In this document: piece after piece, positions 18,595-27,636 of the stretch
Layout: the number at the start of each line of letters is the position of its first letter
Numbering within the stretch: the first letter of the stretch is position 1
Assembly: GCA_934141535.1 (NCBI GenBank)
Contig: CAKPCH010000002.1
Location: 99,214 to 163,213 of the forward strand
Reading direction: 5' to 3'
DNA from: an uncultured Bacilli bacterium
Lineage (GTDB): Bacteria > Bacillota_I > Bacilli_A > RF39 > UBA660
Length of the DNA: 64,000 nucleotides
The notes under the pieces: model-generated
What the model was told of the DNA's origin: nothing
Seen by the model: only the letters and a program-made list of their open reading frames with translations
Databases searched by the model: none
Made by a program: the position numbers and the translations under genes

Positions 18595-18635
18595 ATCACC
18601 TACTATAAATAATACGTTGCCTACTATACATACTA

Positions 18636-18664
18636 ATTTTAGCACACAAACTAAAAATTAACAA
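18636..18664 (-). promoter_or_regulatory. Main promoter of the Tad/T4SS locus
   Basis: Minus strand TTGTTA (18659-18664), 17-base spacer ending TGTGC (extended -10), TAAAAT (18636-18641). It fixes the start of the first gene at 18594. Confidence 0.72.
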
Positions 18665-18696
18665 CTATTTATTAAAATTTTTCTGTTTAATTGTAA

Positions 18697-18742
18697 ATAA
18701 AAAGATAAATTTTTTTTATCTCTATAAATTAAATTTATCTTT
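18697..18742 (-). terminator. Terminator between the surface-protein genes and the Tad operon
   Basis: Minus strand 12-bp stem AAAGATAAATTT / AAATTTATCTTT followed by a T-rich run. It overlaps the stop codon of the gene ending at 18722. Confidence 0.75.
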
Positions 18743-19384
18743 TTTTCTTTTAATTATTATTATAGAACTACATAAAACTATTATAGCTATTAAAAATATA
18801 TAATAATATCTTACATATATATCAATTATTTTATCTATTATAGTTGGATTATGTATTATAACATCATCATCCTTAGGCTCTTCTATTAAACTATTTTTAT
18901 AATCTTCAATTTGTTTTGCAAATTCATCATATGAATAAGATTTATTAACCCATTTTTGACAAATACTTATATTTTTATAATCGTTACACATCTCATTATT
19001 AAAATATATATTGTATATTGGGAATTTATAATATTTTGTACCAAGTGAAATACCACTACAAGATGGATTAGCAGAATAAAATTTATAACTTCCAGATGTA
19101 TTAGTATAACATTTTATAGTTATTTCACCGTTTATTGTATTGTTATAATAATATGTTATATTATTTTTCACATCCACAAAATACATATCACTTGTTATAT
19201 TAGATATAGTTACATCAAAATATGCTTCATTATTTATTATCGTATAATCATATGTTAAATTTATATTGTTAACAAAAGATTTCATGCGTGCTACATCCTT
19301 ATATTCACACCCACCATAAGATAAAGCTTTAATAGAAATTATCCCAGTAAAGAAGGATATTATAAAAACTAAAGCTTTTTTCAT
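18722..19384 (-). CDS. Secreted protein with C-terminal membrane anchor, unknown family
   Basis: 220 aa with a signal peptide (MKKALVFIISFFTGIISIKA), an Asn/Tyr-rich surface domain with six Cys, and a C-terminal TM (YIFLIAIIVLCSSIIII) followed by the basic tail KRKKDKFNL, as in wall- or membrane-anchored proteins. It overlaps the stop of the upstream polytopic protein, so the two are probably partners. No family is recognised. Confidence 0.65.
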   Translation of the reverse strand: MKKALVFIISFFTGIISIKALSYGGCEYKDVARMKSFVNNINLTYDYTIINNEAYFDVTISNITSDMYFVDVKNNITYYYNNTINGEITIKCYTNTSGSYKFYSANPSCSGISLGTKYYKFPIYNIYFNNEMCNDYKNISICQKWVNKSYSYDEFAKQIEDYKNSLIEEPKDDDVIIHNPTIIDKIIDIYVRYYYIFLIAIIVLCSSIIIIKRKKDKFNL

Positions 19385-20952
19385 TATTCATCCCCCTTTA
19401 TTATTACATCATATCTATAATCTCTAATAGAAAATACAAACTTTATTTTAGTAGCACTTAATATATCCGAATCAACTCCTATATATTCGATATTTTCATT
19501 TTTTGATTTATTACTAGTTATTTTCTCAAAACCACTAACTTGATAATAACCTATACCATTTACTTCATAATAAATATAGCCAAATTTACTTAGTAAATCA
19601 TAAAAACTAGATAAATCAACCTTGCTATTATTATTAAATTCTAAATCTAACTTTAATATTATCTTATCAAAGTTCTTATCTATACTAGGTTTTAGATATT
19701 CAACAGATTTAACACAAATATCATCAACACAATAATCATAATTAATAGTAAACTTTCTATCTAAATCTACACTATTTATTTTAAAATTTACATCACCTAA
19801 TGAATCCTTAAGAGAAACCTCTTCACCTAAAATTTTCTCTCTTATTTCTTGAGTATCAGAAATATTTAACTTTTTAGGTGATAGTCTAATAGTTATACCA
19901 TCACTACCTCCATAATTTAAATTCATAGTAGAAGTTGTATATTTGAGAGGTATTTCAAATACTAAAAGGTAATCATTAGGAATAGAAGTTAATTTTTCAG
20001 AATTATAAACATTTCCTAAATCTAATAAATAATTTGAATATCTATTTGTAGTTTTAAAACTTACATCACCTATATTTAAACTAAAATCTTCCATATTTAT
20101 AGACTTATTTGTTGCTGAAGATAAACTAGCATTAACAATAACTAAATAATTATCTGTTATCTTATCACCTTTATAATTTTCATTTAAATATATTGTATTA
20201 TTTACTTTTATGTTAAATGTAGATACATTATAATAAATACCTTCTTTTTTAGTATTATCATTGAATATAAAATATAAAGTTAAAAGAAGCGTTGCAGCAA
20301 GAACAACTATACTTGATATGATTATTAAAAGTTTTCTCTCTTGAAAGAAATATTTCAAATTCCTTAAAAATCTTTTTCTATTAGCTTTCGATTCATTAAA
20401 ATCAACATTTACATTTATTTCAAATTCTTCTCTATCTTCTTCATTTATGTTAAATTTTGATACTGTATTATCAAAACTAAACTTTTTAAAATCAACACCA
20501 GTACCTCTAATAATCATAAATACAAAGGATAAACTTTGAATTATTAAACTTATAACAACTAAGTCATGCATTAATTTAATTATTTTTATAGAAACTAAAT
20601 TTTCTTCTAAAGTTGCTATAAGATCAGTAGTATATAAGTTAATAATTATAACACCTATAAATGCAAATATGTTTATTAAATAAAACTTATATGGCTTCTT
20701 TTTTCTAAACATAATTCCAAAGAATAGTAATGAGAATGCTATTAAAACTATTGGAATTATATAAAGTAAATTAGATTTTATAATACTTTTTATACTACTA
20801 GTAACTTCAGTTGAACTAGAATACATGTATTCATTAAAAAATCCTAATAATTTACTACTTAAATATATTAAATATGCTAAAGCAAAAGCCAATAGCAAAT
20901 GTATTGGTCTAAATACTTTCATGAAAAATGCATAAGGTTTTCTAAGTATCAT
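19384..20952 (-). CDS. Polytopic membrane protein with extracellular beta-rich domain, unknown
   Basis: 522 aa. Four TM segments lie in the first 150 residues, then a charged cytosolic loop (about 155-205), a fifth TM (LLIIISSIVVLAATLLLTLYFIF), then about 290 residues of polar, beta-patterned sequence outside the cell. AGAGGAATTTT precedes the ATG. The stop overlaps the start of the next gene at 19384. Function is unknown. The coupled, anchored pair may handle or display surface proteins encoded upstream. Confidence 0.65.
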   Translation of the reverse strand: MILRKPYAFFMKVFRPIHLLLAFALAYLIYLSSKLLGFFNEYMYSSSTEVTSSIKSIIKSNLLYIIPIVLIAFSLLFFGIMFRKKKPYKFYLINIFAFIGVIIINLYTTDLIATLEENLVSIKIIKLMHDLVVISLIIQSLSFVFMIIRGTGVDFKKFSFDNTVSKFNINEEDREEFEINVNVDFNESKANRKRFLRNLKYFFQERKLLIIISSIVVLAATLLLTLYFIFNDNTKKEGIYYNVSTFNIKVNNTIYLNENYKGDKITDNYLVIVNASLSSATNKSINMEDFSLNIGDVSFKTTNRYSNYLLDLGNVYNSEKLTSIPNDYLLVFEIPLKYTTSTMNLNYGGSDGITIRLSPKKLNISDTQEIREKILGEEVSLKDSLGDVNFKINSVDLDRKFTINYDYCVDDICVKSVEYLKPSIDKNFDKIILKLDLEFNNNSKVDLSSFYDLLSKFGYIYYEVNGIGYYQVSGFEKITSNKSKNENIEYIGVDSDILSATKIKFVFSIRDYRYDVIIKGDE

Positions 20953-20977
20953 AAAATTCCTCTATTCTTTTTATAAT

Positions 20978-21493
20978 TTATTTTAGTATAGATGATGAAA
21001 CCGTTATAACAGGTCGAACTCCAAAGTTATTGGTTTGCCCATAATTCATTATTCTTACTGTTCCATCAGAGCTTACATATATAGGGCTAAAAATATTACC
21101 ATAATCATCTTGACTATATCTTATCCAGTAACTAGTATTATAAATCCAACTATATCCATTTTGTAACTTGTTTCTACCATCTATGTTTTCTACGGTAATA
21201 TTATTTGATGCAAACATACCATAAATCTCATGTAAATATAAAAGTCTAGAACCAATAACATTTATACCTTTATTTTTTAACTCATTTCCATATTGTAAAG
21301 ATTTATTAAAAGCATCTATTGTATTACTTGAATTATCAATATTAGAGTATGCTAATAATTTTAATAAACCAGATGAATTACTTAATAAATAAAATCTATT
21401 TTGGTCACACTCAACTACACTACCAACAGAATTACGATTTCCACTTACAATTCTACAAGATTTCTGTTCAGTTATATTACTAGAATTAATATA
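20978..21493 (-). pseudogene. N-terminally truncated surface-protein fragment (DUF6273-like C-terminal part)
   Basis: The minus-strand frame is open from about 21493, with no signal peptide and no ribosome-site start at its head. It reads through SCRIVSGNRNSVGSVVECD, FYLLSNSSGLLKLLAYSNI and GYSWIYNTSYWIRY to NNFGVRPVITVSSSI. This is the C-terminal pattern of a surface-protein family frequent in gut Bacillota, ending WIYST.YW...GVRPVI. An internal ATG at 21217 could give a 79-aa product, but the family part begins upstream of it. It looks like the remnant of a larger gene. Confidence 0.6.
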
Positions 21494-21505
21494 TTATTTA
21501 ATATA

Positions 21506-23623
21506 TTATTCACATATAGAATTATCTTGTGTTAATTTTGAATCATAATCTTCATCTTCAACAAATACATACGTGGAACCATTTTTATCTGATATAGTTC
21601 TATTTTTTAATTGATCTAAATAATTACTAGTACAATTGTTATATTCATCACATTGTAATGTACTAAAATCATCATACGATATACCATTATTTTTATTTAA
21701 TGAGTTATCTTGTCTTATTTTACTAATTTCATCAGAATTAAGTATTATTGTATATTTCGCAGTCCCAGATGTATAACTATTTTTCTTATTAACTATATTA
21801 CTACATACATTTTGATTTTTTGAAGCACAACTATCATTATCACACCAATTTTCTCCAGTTTCTCTTGAACTTCCTGATTTACCAGGAAATGGATTATTAG
21901 TATCAACAGTTCTAAATTCTAAATTTAACTTTTGTGACTTACAATCATTATCCTCACAAGTAGTTATATTATTTTTTACATTATAAGAGCAAGATTTTGA
22001 GGATACATTCTCAGCTTTTAATTTATTTATATCCAAATTTACATTAAATGATAAATAGTGCTCCCCTTCAGCTAAATTTATATTGCCAATTATTCCATAT
22101 CCTAAAAATCTACAATTAGTACAAGTTTTATTATATATTTTTTTACCACTTCCAATTGATGAGAATACTTTTGGTAAAAAATACTCTACATCTGTTGTTG
22201 AAGTGTATCTTATAAAACCATTGGATACATAGTTATCCTTTATAAGACTAATGATTTTATTATCATGAATTAATGATACATCTTGTAATTTTACATTTGA
22301 AACATAATCTGTATAATCAAATGTACCATTATAACTATTTTGCGTATTAGGTAAATAACAAACTTTCTTTAATGTACCTGTACCTATTTTTGCTATATCT
22401 TGTTTAATTATTAATTGTCCTGAATTAATTGTTCCAAAGTTATAATTACCAGTTGAATTAAAAGAATTATTAAAATCAAATAATTCAACACAATATCCAG
22501 TAACATTATTTACTTCTATTGTATCATCATAACAAGATAAGTTATATTGATCAAAACTATTTATACTAGAAGAGTAATTTAAACAACTAATTGTTGAAGT
22601 CTTCTGACAACTGGTAGTTGTACAAGCATCTTTAGCACTATGTATATTAAAATTAAGTAAATTATTTAATTGATATTTTTTATATAACTCCAACCTTTTA
22701 TTTACATTGTCTTCAAACTCAGAAACACATGTCTTTGTATTTGTTATTGGATGATTATAATAATAATCGTTTGTTGAATTTGCAGTTATGGTAATACTCC
22801 AACTACCGTTATTAGTAGGATAATATTTAGCTTGTTGTGTTTCTTTTAATGTATAATATCCAGGTAATATATCATTTATTGTACAAATACCACTTGTATT
22901 AGTATTACAAGTATAAGTTCTTCCATTGCCTTCCAATTTAAAAGTAACACCATAAATTCCACTACCTGTATCACCATCTATTTTTTTCAACTTAAGTGAA
23001 CCTTGTACTACAGTTTCTGATGTAATTTTTACATAACCTAACTTTTGAACATTATCATCTGTTTTACAACTAGGATTATATGTTACTTTACCATTAACAT
23101 ATTGACACACATCTTCTCTTATTACTTTATAAACATCCATTGCTACTGTATATTTTTTACCATTTTCAGTTATGGAATTTGTATTAGATTGACATGAACT
23201 ATCCCAATAACACCATTGCATACTCATAAATGCCTTTTTATCTTCATTACTATAATTTACAGGAAATGAATTTACAGTATTTATGAAATCTTTTAAATTT
23301 TTAGTTCCACCCTCTGCTTTATATTTTTTATATCCTGCAATTACTTTATTTGAATAAAAATTCAAATCATTTTGTGATATATAAAATCTATTAGAACCAC
23401 CAGTTGACATCTTATTTAATTGCCACTTTACTGACATATGTAAGCCTTTGTTCAAACACAGATATGAACTAGTTTTATTTTCATTTCGCCATACAATCAA
23501 ATTATTACTAGAATCAAAGTTATTATTTCCACTTGATGCTATTTTTAAATCATATGCATTTATTTTAAGCAAGAATAAAAAAGAACTAATAAGCATTGTA
23601 AATAAAACTTTATTTAACTTCAT
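21506..23623 (-). CDS. Secreted thioester/Cna_B-type adhesin-like protein, copy A
   Basis: 705 aa. Signal peptide (MKLNKVLFTMLISSFLFLLKINA). Residues about 45-145 resemble a thioester domain: SYLCLNKG has the [FY]xCxN Cys context, and MSMQWCYW resembles the Gln-containing QxxxW motif. Residues about 205-285 are a Cna_B/SpaA domain (GSLKLKKIDGDTG, GVTFKLEGNG, CNTNTSGICTI, LPGYYTLKE). The rest is Cys-rich with no LPXTG motif or C-terminal TM. The C-terminal 420 residues are clearly paralogous to copy B. Own promoter at 23650-23678. Confidence 0.72.
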   Translation of the reverse strand: MKLNKVLFTMLISSFLFLLKINAYDLKIASSGNNNFDSSNNLIVWRNENKTSSYLCLNKGLHMSVKWQLNKMSTGGSNRFYISQNDLNFYSNKVIAGYKKYKAEGGTKNLKDFINTVNSFPVNYSNEDKKAFMSMQWCYWDSSCQSNTNSITENGKKYTVAMDVYKVIREDVCQYVNGKVTYNPSCKTDDNVQKLGYVKITSETVVQGSLKLKKIDGDTGSGIYGVTFKLEGNGRTYTCNTNTSGICTINDILPGYYTLKETQQAKYYPTNNGSWSITITANSTNDYYYNHPITNTKTCVSEFEDNVNKRLELYKKYQLNNLLNFNIHSAKDACTTTSCQKTSTISCLNYSSSINSFDQYNLSCYDDTIEVNNVTGYCVELFDFNNSFNSTGNYNFGTINSGQLIIKQDIAKIGTGTLKKVCYLPNTQNSYNGTFDYTDYVSNVKLQDVSLIHDNKIISLIKDNYVSNGFIRYTSTTDVEYFLPKVFSSIGSGKKIYNKTCTNCRFLGYGIIGNINLAEGEHYLSFNVNLDINKLKAENVSSKSCSYNVKNNITTCEDNDCKSQKLNLEFRTVDTNNPFPGKSGSSRETGENWCDNDSCASKNQNVCSNIVNKKNSYTSGTAKYTIILNSDEISKIRQDNSLNKNNGISYDDFSTLQCDEYNNCTSNYLDQLKNRTISDKNGSTYVFVEDEDYDSKLTQDNSICE

Positions 23624-23649
23624 TATTACTCGCCTACTTTCTTATATAA

Positions 23650-23678
23650 ATTATACAATATTTTTTATAAACTTACAA
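23650..23678 (-). promoter_or_regulatory. Promoter of adhesin copy A
   Basis: Minus strand TTGTAA (23673-23678), 17-base spacer, TATAAT (23650-23655). Confidence 0.65.
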
Positions 23679-23693
23679 TGATTATTAAATGAG

Positions 23694-23727
23694 AAAAAGA
23701 ACAAAATTGTCTATACTATTTTGTCCT
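23694..23727 (-). terminator. Terminator after adhesin copy B
   Basis: Minus strand AGGACAAAAT, 10-base loop, ATTTTGTTCT with one G-U pair, then TTTT. It overlaps the 3' end of the gene. Confidence 0.78.
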
Positions 23728-25941
23728 ACATTCTTCATTTATAACATCTAAATCACTTTTATAGTCCTGCACTCTTACTAATACATATGTAGAATTATTA
23801 TTGTTAGAAATTGTTCTTCCTTCTAATTTTTTTAAATAATTACTAGTACAATTATTATTTTCATCGCAATTTAAAGTGCTGAAATCATCATATGATATAC
23901 CATTTTTAATGCTTGTTGCATTATCTTTTCTTATATCTGTTACAGCACTTGGTGTAAGTATTATTGTATATTTTGCAGTTCCAGATGTATAACTATTCTT
24001 TTTATTTATTATATTTTCACATACATTTTGATTTTTAGAACTACAACTATCATCATCACACCAATTTTCTCCAGTTTTTCTTGAATTTCCTGATTTACCA
24101 GGAAATGGATTAGTTGTATCTATTATTCTAAATTCTAAATTTAATTTATTTGATTGACATGTTTCATTTTCACAAGTAGTTATATTATTCTTTATATTAT
24201 ATTTACAAGAGTCGTTTGATTCAAATATATTTCTTAAATTATTTATATTTAATTCAACATCAAATTTTAAATTATATTCTCCATCATTATGTGCTAAATT
24301 ACTTATCAAGCCATAACCTAAAAATCTACAATTAGTACAAGATTCTGAATAATATTTTTCACCACTACCAATAGATGATGATACACTTGGTAAATTATAT
24401 TCTGTAGTAACTGTAGCACTTAATCTTGTAAAACCGTTTGATACTCCACCAACGCTAAGTCCAAAAGATTTATCACTATAATTGAATGCAACATCGCCTA
24501 ATTTTATTGACTTTATATAGTCGCTATATTTAAATGTTTCATAATATCTTTTTGTAGTAGGTAAATAACAAACCTTAGTTAATGTACCTGTTCCTACTGT
24601 AGGTGTTGTTTGTTTTATTATTAATTGTCCGGAATTAATTGTACCAAAATTATGATTTCCAGATATTCCAAGTGAATTGTTAAAATTAAATGTTTCAACA
24701 CAATATCCTGTTACATTTTCTACAGTTATAACATCATCATAACAAGACAAATTATATTCATTAAATGTTCCATTTAAATTTGATGAAAAATTCATACAAC
24801 TTATTGAAGAGTTCTTACTACATGATGAAACTTTACAAGCATTACTTGCATCATGTATATTAAAATTAAGTAGATTGTTATAATTATAACCATTACCCAA
24901 ATATTTTCTATATAGTTCTAATCTCTTACTTACATTATCTTCAAATTCAGAAACACAAGTTTTTGTATTTGTTATTGGATTAACTGAATAATAATTATTT
25001 TTTGTATTAGCAGTTATTGTGATACTCCAACTTTTATTGTTACTTGGATAAGATTTAGCGGGTTTTGCTTCTTTTAAAGTATATGTTCCAACTATTATAT
25101 TGTTTATTGTACATACACCTTTTGAATTTGTTGTACAAGTATATTTTCTACCATTACCACTTAATTGAAATACAACTCCAGAAATTCCATTTCTTGTATT
25201 CCCATCTATTTTTTTAAGTTCAAGTGATCCTTTTTTAGGTGGAACAACAGGATTTATTTGATCATAGCCTATAACTGTTATACCAAAACCAACATAATGA
25301 TTTTTACTCCATCCGCAAAAATTTTCTCGTCTATAACTATTATTATCACAAGCATTATTTTGTGCTGTATAAGTATGGCCTCCAACAGTAATATTAGTAC
25401 CTACTTTAGCAGCATTAGCAAGTCTTAGTGCAGCTTCGGCATAGAATGTATAAAATGGCAAATTCTTATTATTACTTTTTATTTTATCTTTAATTTGTAT
25501 AATTCCACGAAAAGTTATTCTATTAGCAGCTTTTTTACCATTTATATATGTAAAAGGCTCAACTAATATATAATCTCCTTTATTAAGACTAATTCCAGCT
25601 AATTCCTTAAGTTTTGCATAATTACCTGAATGATTTCTATAAGGAATATTTAAATAATCATATAGTTTAGTAGGATCTACTGTTTTACCCGTAGTCCAAT
25701 TAGTTAAATTTAAATCATAACTTTTAAGATTTCTCAAATTATTATTTTGATCGAATACTCCAATGTGAATACCATACATCCAGTCATTCCAACCACCACT
25801 ACCAGTAGGATATGTAACAGTAGTATTTCCACCTATTCCACCAGTACCAGTAGTATCTGCTTTTAATCTTGGAATAAATATTAAGAATGATAAAATTATA
25901 ATAAATAAAAATTTTAAATACTTCTTCAAAATATCACCCAC
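23716..25941 (-). CDS. Secreted Cna_B-type adhesin-like protein, copy B
   Basis: 741 aa. The start could be GTG 25941 or TTG 25929; the latter gives MKKYLKFLF and has GGGTGATATT before it. Signal peptide, then a unique 200-residue N-terminal domain (ITFRGIIQIKDKI, GFGITVIGYDQ), then a Cna_B domain (GSLELKKIDGNTRNGISGVVFQL, LKEAKPAKSY) and a Cys-rich 430-residue region nearly parallel to copy A (CVSEFEDNV.KRLELY; NPFPGKSG.SR.TGENWCD). No sorting signal is present. The different head with a shared tail suggests duplication followed by head swapping. Likely a surface-displayed binding protein. Confidence 0.72.
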   Translation of the reverse strand: MGDILKKYLKFLFIIILSFLIFIPRLKADTTGTGGIGGNTTVTYPTGSGGWNDWMYGIHIGVFDQNNNLRNLKSYDLNLTNWTTGKTVDPTKLYDYLNIPYRNHSGNYAKLKELAGISLNKGDYILVEPFTYINGKKAANRITFRGIIQIKDKIKSNNKNLPFYTFYAEAALRLANAAKVGTNITVGGHTYTAQNNACDNNSYRRENFCGWSKNHYVGFGITVIGYDQINPVVPPKKGSLELKKIDGNTRNGISGVVFQLSGNGRKYTCTTNSKGVCTINNIIVGTYTLKEAKPAKSYPSNNKSWSITITANTKNNYYSVNPITNTKTCVSEFEDNVSKRLELYRKYLGNGYNYNNLLNFNIHDASNACKVSSCSKNSSISCMNFSSNLNGTFNEYNLSCYDDVITVENVTGYCVETFNFNNSLGISGNHNFGTINSGQLIIKQTTPTVGTGTLTKVCYLPTTKRYYETFKYSDYIKSIKLGDVAFNYSDKSFGLSVGGVSNGFTRLSATVTTEYNLPSVSSSIGSGEKYYSESCTNCRFLGYGLISNLAHNDGEYNLKFDVELNINNLRNIFESNDSCKYNIKNNITTCENETCQSNKLNLEFRIIDTTNPFPGKSGNSRKTGENWCDDDSCSSKNQNVCENIINKKNSYTSGTAKYTIILTPSAVTDIRKDNATSIKNGISYDDFSTLNCDENNNCTSNYLKKLEGRTISNNNNSTYVLVRVQDYKSDLDVINEECRTK

Positions 25942-25954
25942 TATTATTAGTTAA

Positions 25955-25983
25955 ATTATACAATAAATTATTTTAAATAGCAA
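25955..25983 (-). promoter_or_regulatory. Promoter of adhesin copy B (divergent from scpA)
   Basis: Minus strand TTGCTA (25978-25983), 17-base spacer, TATAAT (25955-25960). Confidence 0.6.
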
Positions 25984-25988
25984 CACAC

Positions 25989-26017
25989 TTGTATATTTTT
26001 TTAAAATAATTTATAAT
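25989..26017 (+). promoter_or_regulatory. Promoter of scpAB
   Basis: TTGTAT (25989-25994), 17-base spacer, TATAAT (26012-26017). It is back-to-back with the adhesin promoter. Confidence 0.62.
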
Positions 26018-26036
26018 ACTTATGGAGTTGTATAAT

Positions 26037-26759
26037 ATGGATTACAAAGTAGAAATACCTGAATTTGAAGGACCACTAGATTTATTACTACATTTAATTA
26101 AACAAGATAATATAAGTATTCAAGATATAAGTATAGAAAGAATAACAAAGCAATACTTAAATTATATTGAAATGATGAATGATTTAAATCTAGATATAGC
26201 AAGCGAATATTTAGTAATGGCTGCAGAACTCATAGAAATGAAATCTTCTTCCCTACTTCCAAATGAAGAAGTTGAAGAAGATGAATTCGAAGAAGATCCT
26301 AAAAATCAATTAATAAACAGATTACTAGAATACGAAAAATATAAAAATATAACTAATTCTTTTAAAGAACTTGAAAGTTTTAGACAAGAAGTTTATACAA
26401 AAGATCCAGAAAATCTAACAGAATATCAAGATGAAAATACTAATATAGATTATGGTGTCGATTTAAATGACTTATTAGAAGCATTTAAAAAATTCTTAAA
26501 TGACAAAGAATTAGATAAACCTCTAAATACAAAAATCACAAATAAAGAATATAGTGTTGGAAAAAGAACAGTTGAAATTAGGGATATACTAAGAAAAAAG
26601 AAGAAAGTTAAATTCACTGAGTTATTTGAAGTTTTAACAAAAGAATATGTGGTTGTTACTTTTTTAGCAATCCTTTCAATGTCAAAAAAACAAGAAATAG
26701 AATTAGTACAAACAAATAATTTTAATGATATTATAATTAAAGAAAAAGGTGTAGAATAA
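26037..26759 (+). CDS. scpA: Segregation and condensation protein A
   Basis: About 240 aa. ATG 26037 is chosen because GGAG lies nine bases upstream and the TATAAT box is too close to the ATG at 26022. N-terminal YKVEIPEFEGPLDLLLHLI is the ScpA/kleisin signature that binds SMC; the C-terminal winged helix contains FTELFEVL. ScpA bridges the SMC heads in the chromosome condensin. The stop overlaps scpB as TAATG, the common coupled arrangement. Confidence 0.97.
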   Translation: MDYKVEIPEFEGPLDLLLHLIKQDNISIQDISIERITKQYLNYIEMMNDLNLDIASEYLVMAAELIEMKSSSLLPNEEVEEDEFEEDPKNQLINRLLEYEKYKNITNSFKELESFRQEVYTKDPENLTEYQDENTNIDYGVDLNDLLEAFKKFLNDKELDKPLNTKITNKEYSVGKRTVEIRDILRKKKKVKFTELFEVLTKEYVVVTFLAILSMSKKQEIELVQTNNFNDIIIKEKGVE

Positions 26760-27316
26760 TGAAAGCTATTATAGAAGGACTACTATTTGTAAGTGGTGAA
26801 GATGGACTTACTTTAGATGAGATTGTAAAAATAACTGAAAAAGATGAAAATGAGATAAAGGGTGCGATTAAAGAGTTGTTTAAGGATTATGAATCAAATG
26901 ATAGAGGAATACAGATAGAATATTTAGGTAATCATTTTAAATTAACTACAAAACAAGAACATAAAGATTATTATAAAAAACTAATTAATGATGAAGTTAA
27001 TTCTACATTAAGTCAATCTGCACTTGAAACTTTAGCAATCATCGCATACAATGAACCAATAACTCGTATAGATATTGATAATATTAGAGGAGTAAATAGT
27101 TCATATGTAGTTAGAAAATTATTACTTAAAGGTTTAATTGAAGATGTAGGTAGATCAGATATGCCTGGTAAACCTATTTTATATGGAGTAACTTCTAAAT
27201 TCTTAGATTACTTTGGACTTGGAACAATAGATGAACTTCCAAAAATAGAAGAAGAAAAAATAACAATTAAAGATAATGAAAATTTATTTGAATCAAAATA
27301 CACAGAAGAAAATTAA
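26759..27316 (+). CDS. scpB: Segregation and condensation protein B
   Basis: 185 aa with tandem winged-helix domains. ESALETLAIIAYNEPITRIDIDNIRGVNSSYVVRKLL-type sequence (here LSQSALETLAIIAYNEP) is the ScpB hallmark, and DMPGKPILYGVT follows. ScpB dimers bind ScpA and stabilise the SMC-ScpAB complex. Confidence 0.97.
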   Translation: MKAIIEGLLFVSGEDGLTLDEIVKITEKDENEIKGAIKELFKDYESNDRGIQIEYLGNHFKLTTKQEHKDYYKKLINDEVNSTLSQSALETLAIIAYNEPITRIDIDNIRGVNSSYVVRKLLLKGLIEDVGRSDMPGKPILYGVTSKFLDYFGLGTIDELPKIEEEKITIKDNENLFESKYTEEN

Positions 27317-27346
27317 AAATATATATTAAATTATAGAAAAATGTGC

Positions 27347-27352
27347 TATAAT
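27347..27352 (+). promoter_or_regulatory. Extended -10 box for tRNA-Leu
   Basis: TGTGCTATAAT with TATAAT at 27347-27352, 11 bases before the tRNA 5' end. No good -35 box is seen. Confidence 0.5.
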
Positions 27353-27362
27353 TTAATTACTT

Positions 27363-27449
27363 GCCTGTGTGGTGAAATTGGTAGACGCGTTGGACTCAAA
27401 ATCCAATGATAGCAATATCGTATCGGTTCGAGTCCGATCACAGGCACCA
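27363..27449 (+). tRNA. tRNA-Leu (anticodon CAA)
   Basis: 87 nt with encoded CCA. Acceptor GCCTGTG pairs with CACAGGC. Anticodon stem TTGGA/TCCAA encloses loop CTCAAAA, giving anticodon CAA for UUG codons. The long variable arm and TTCGAGTC T-loop are typical of tRNA-Leu. Confidence 0.96.
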
Positions 27450-27461
27450 GATTGATTAATA

Positions 27462-27516
27462 ACTCAAACTTTTTGAGTAGAAATTAGACGACTTTTTATA
27501 AATGTCGTTTTAATTT
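27462..27516 (+). terminator. Possible terminator hairpins after tRNA-Leu
   Basis: ACTCAAA/TTTGAGT (27462-27478), then ACGAC/GTCGT with a following T-rich run. The second hairpin has a long loop, so termination strength is uncertain. Confidence 0.4.
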
Positions 27517-27636
27517 TACTTATATTCATAATAAAATTAATAATTACTATTAAAAAATTAACTATCTTTAATTAAATTCTAATATACTTTCATTTTTAAT
27601 ATTAATTATAAATTAATAAATTTAATATAATATATT

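Noticed and set aside
18595..18645. Longer N-terminus for the first Tad-operon gene
   Set aside because: The -10 box is at 18636-18641, so codons upstream of about 18629 are not transcribed from it.
1..18664. An integrative conjugative element covering the Tad/T4SS locus
   Set aside because: No relaxase, coupling protein, integrase or end repeats are visible, and the locus adjoins scpAB without a sign of insertion. It remains possible only if such genes lie left of the window.
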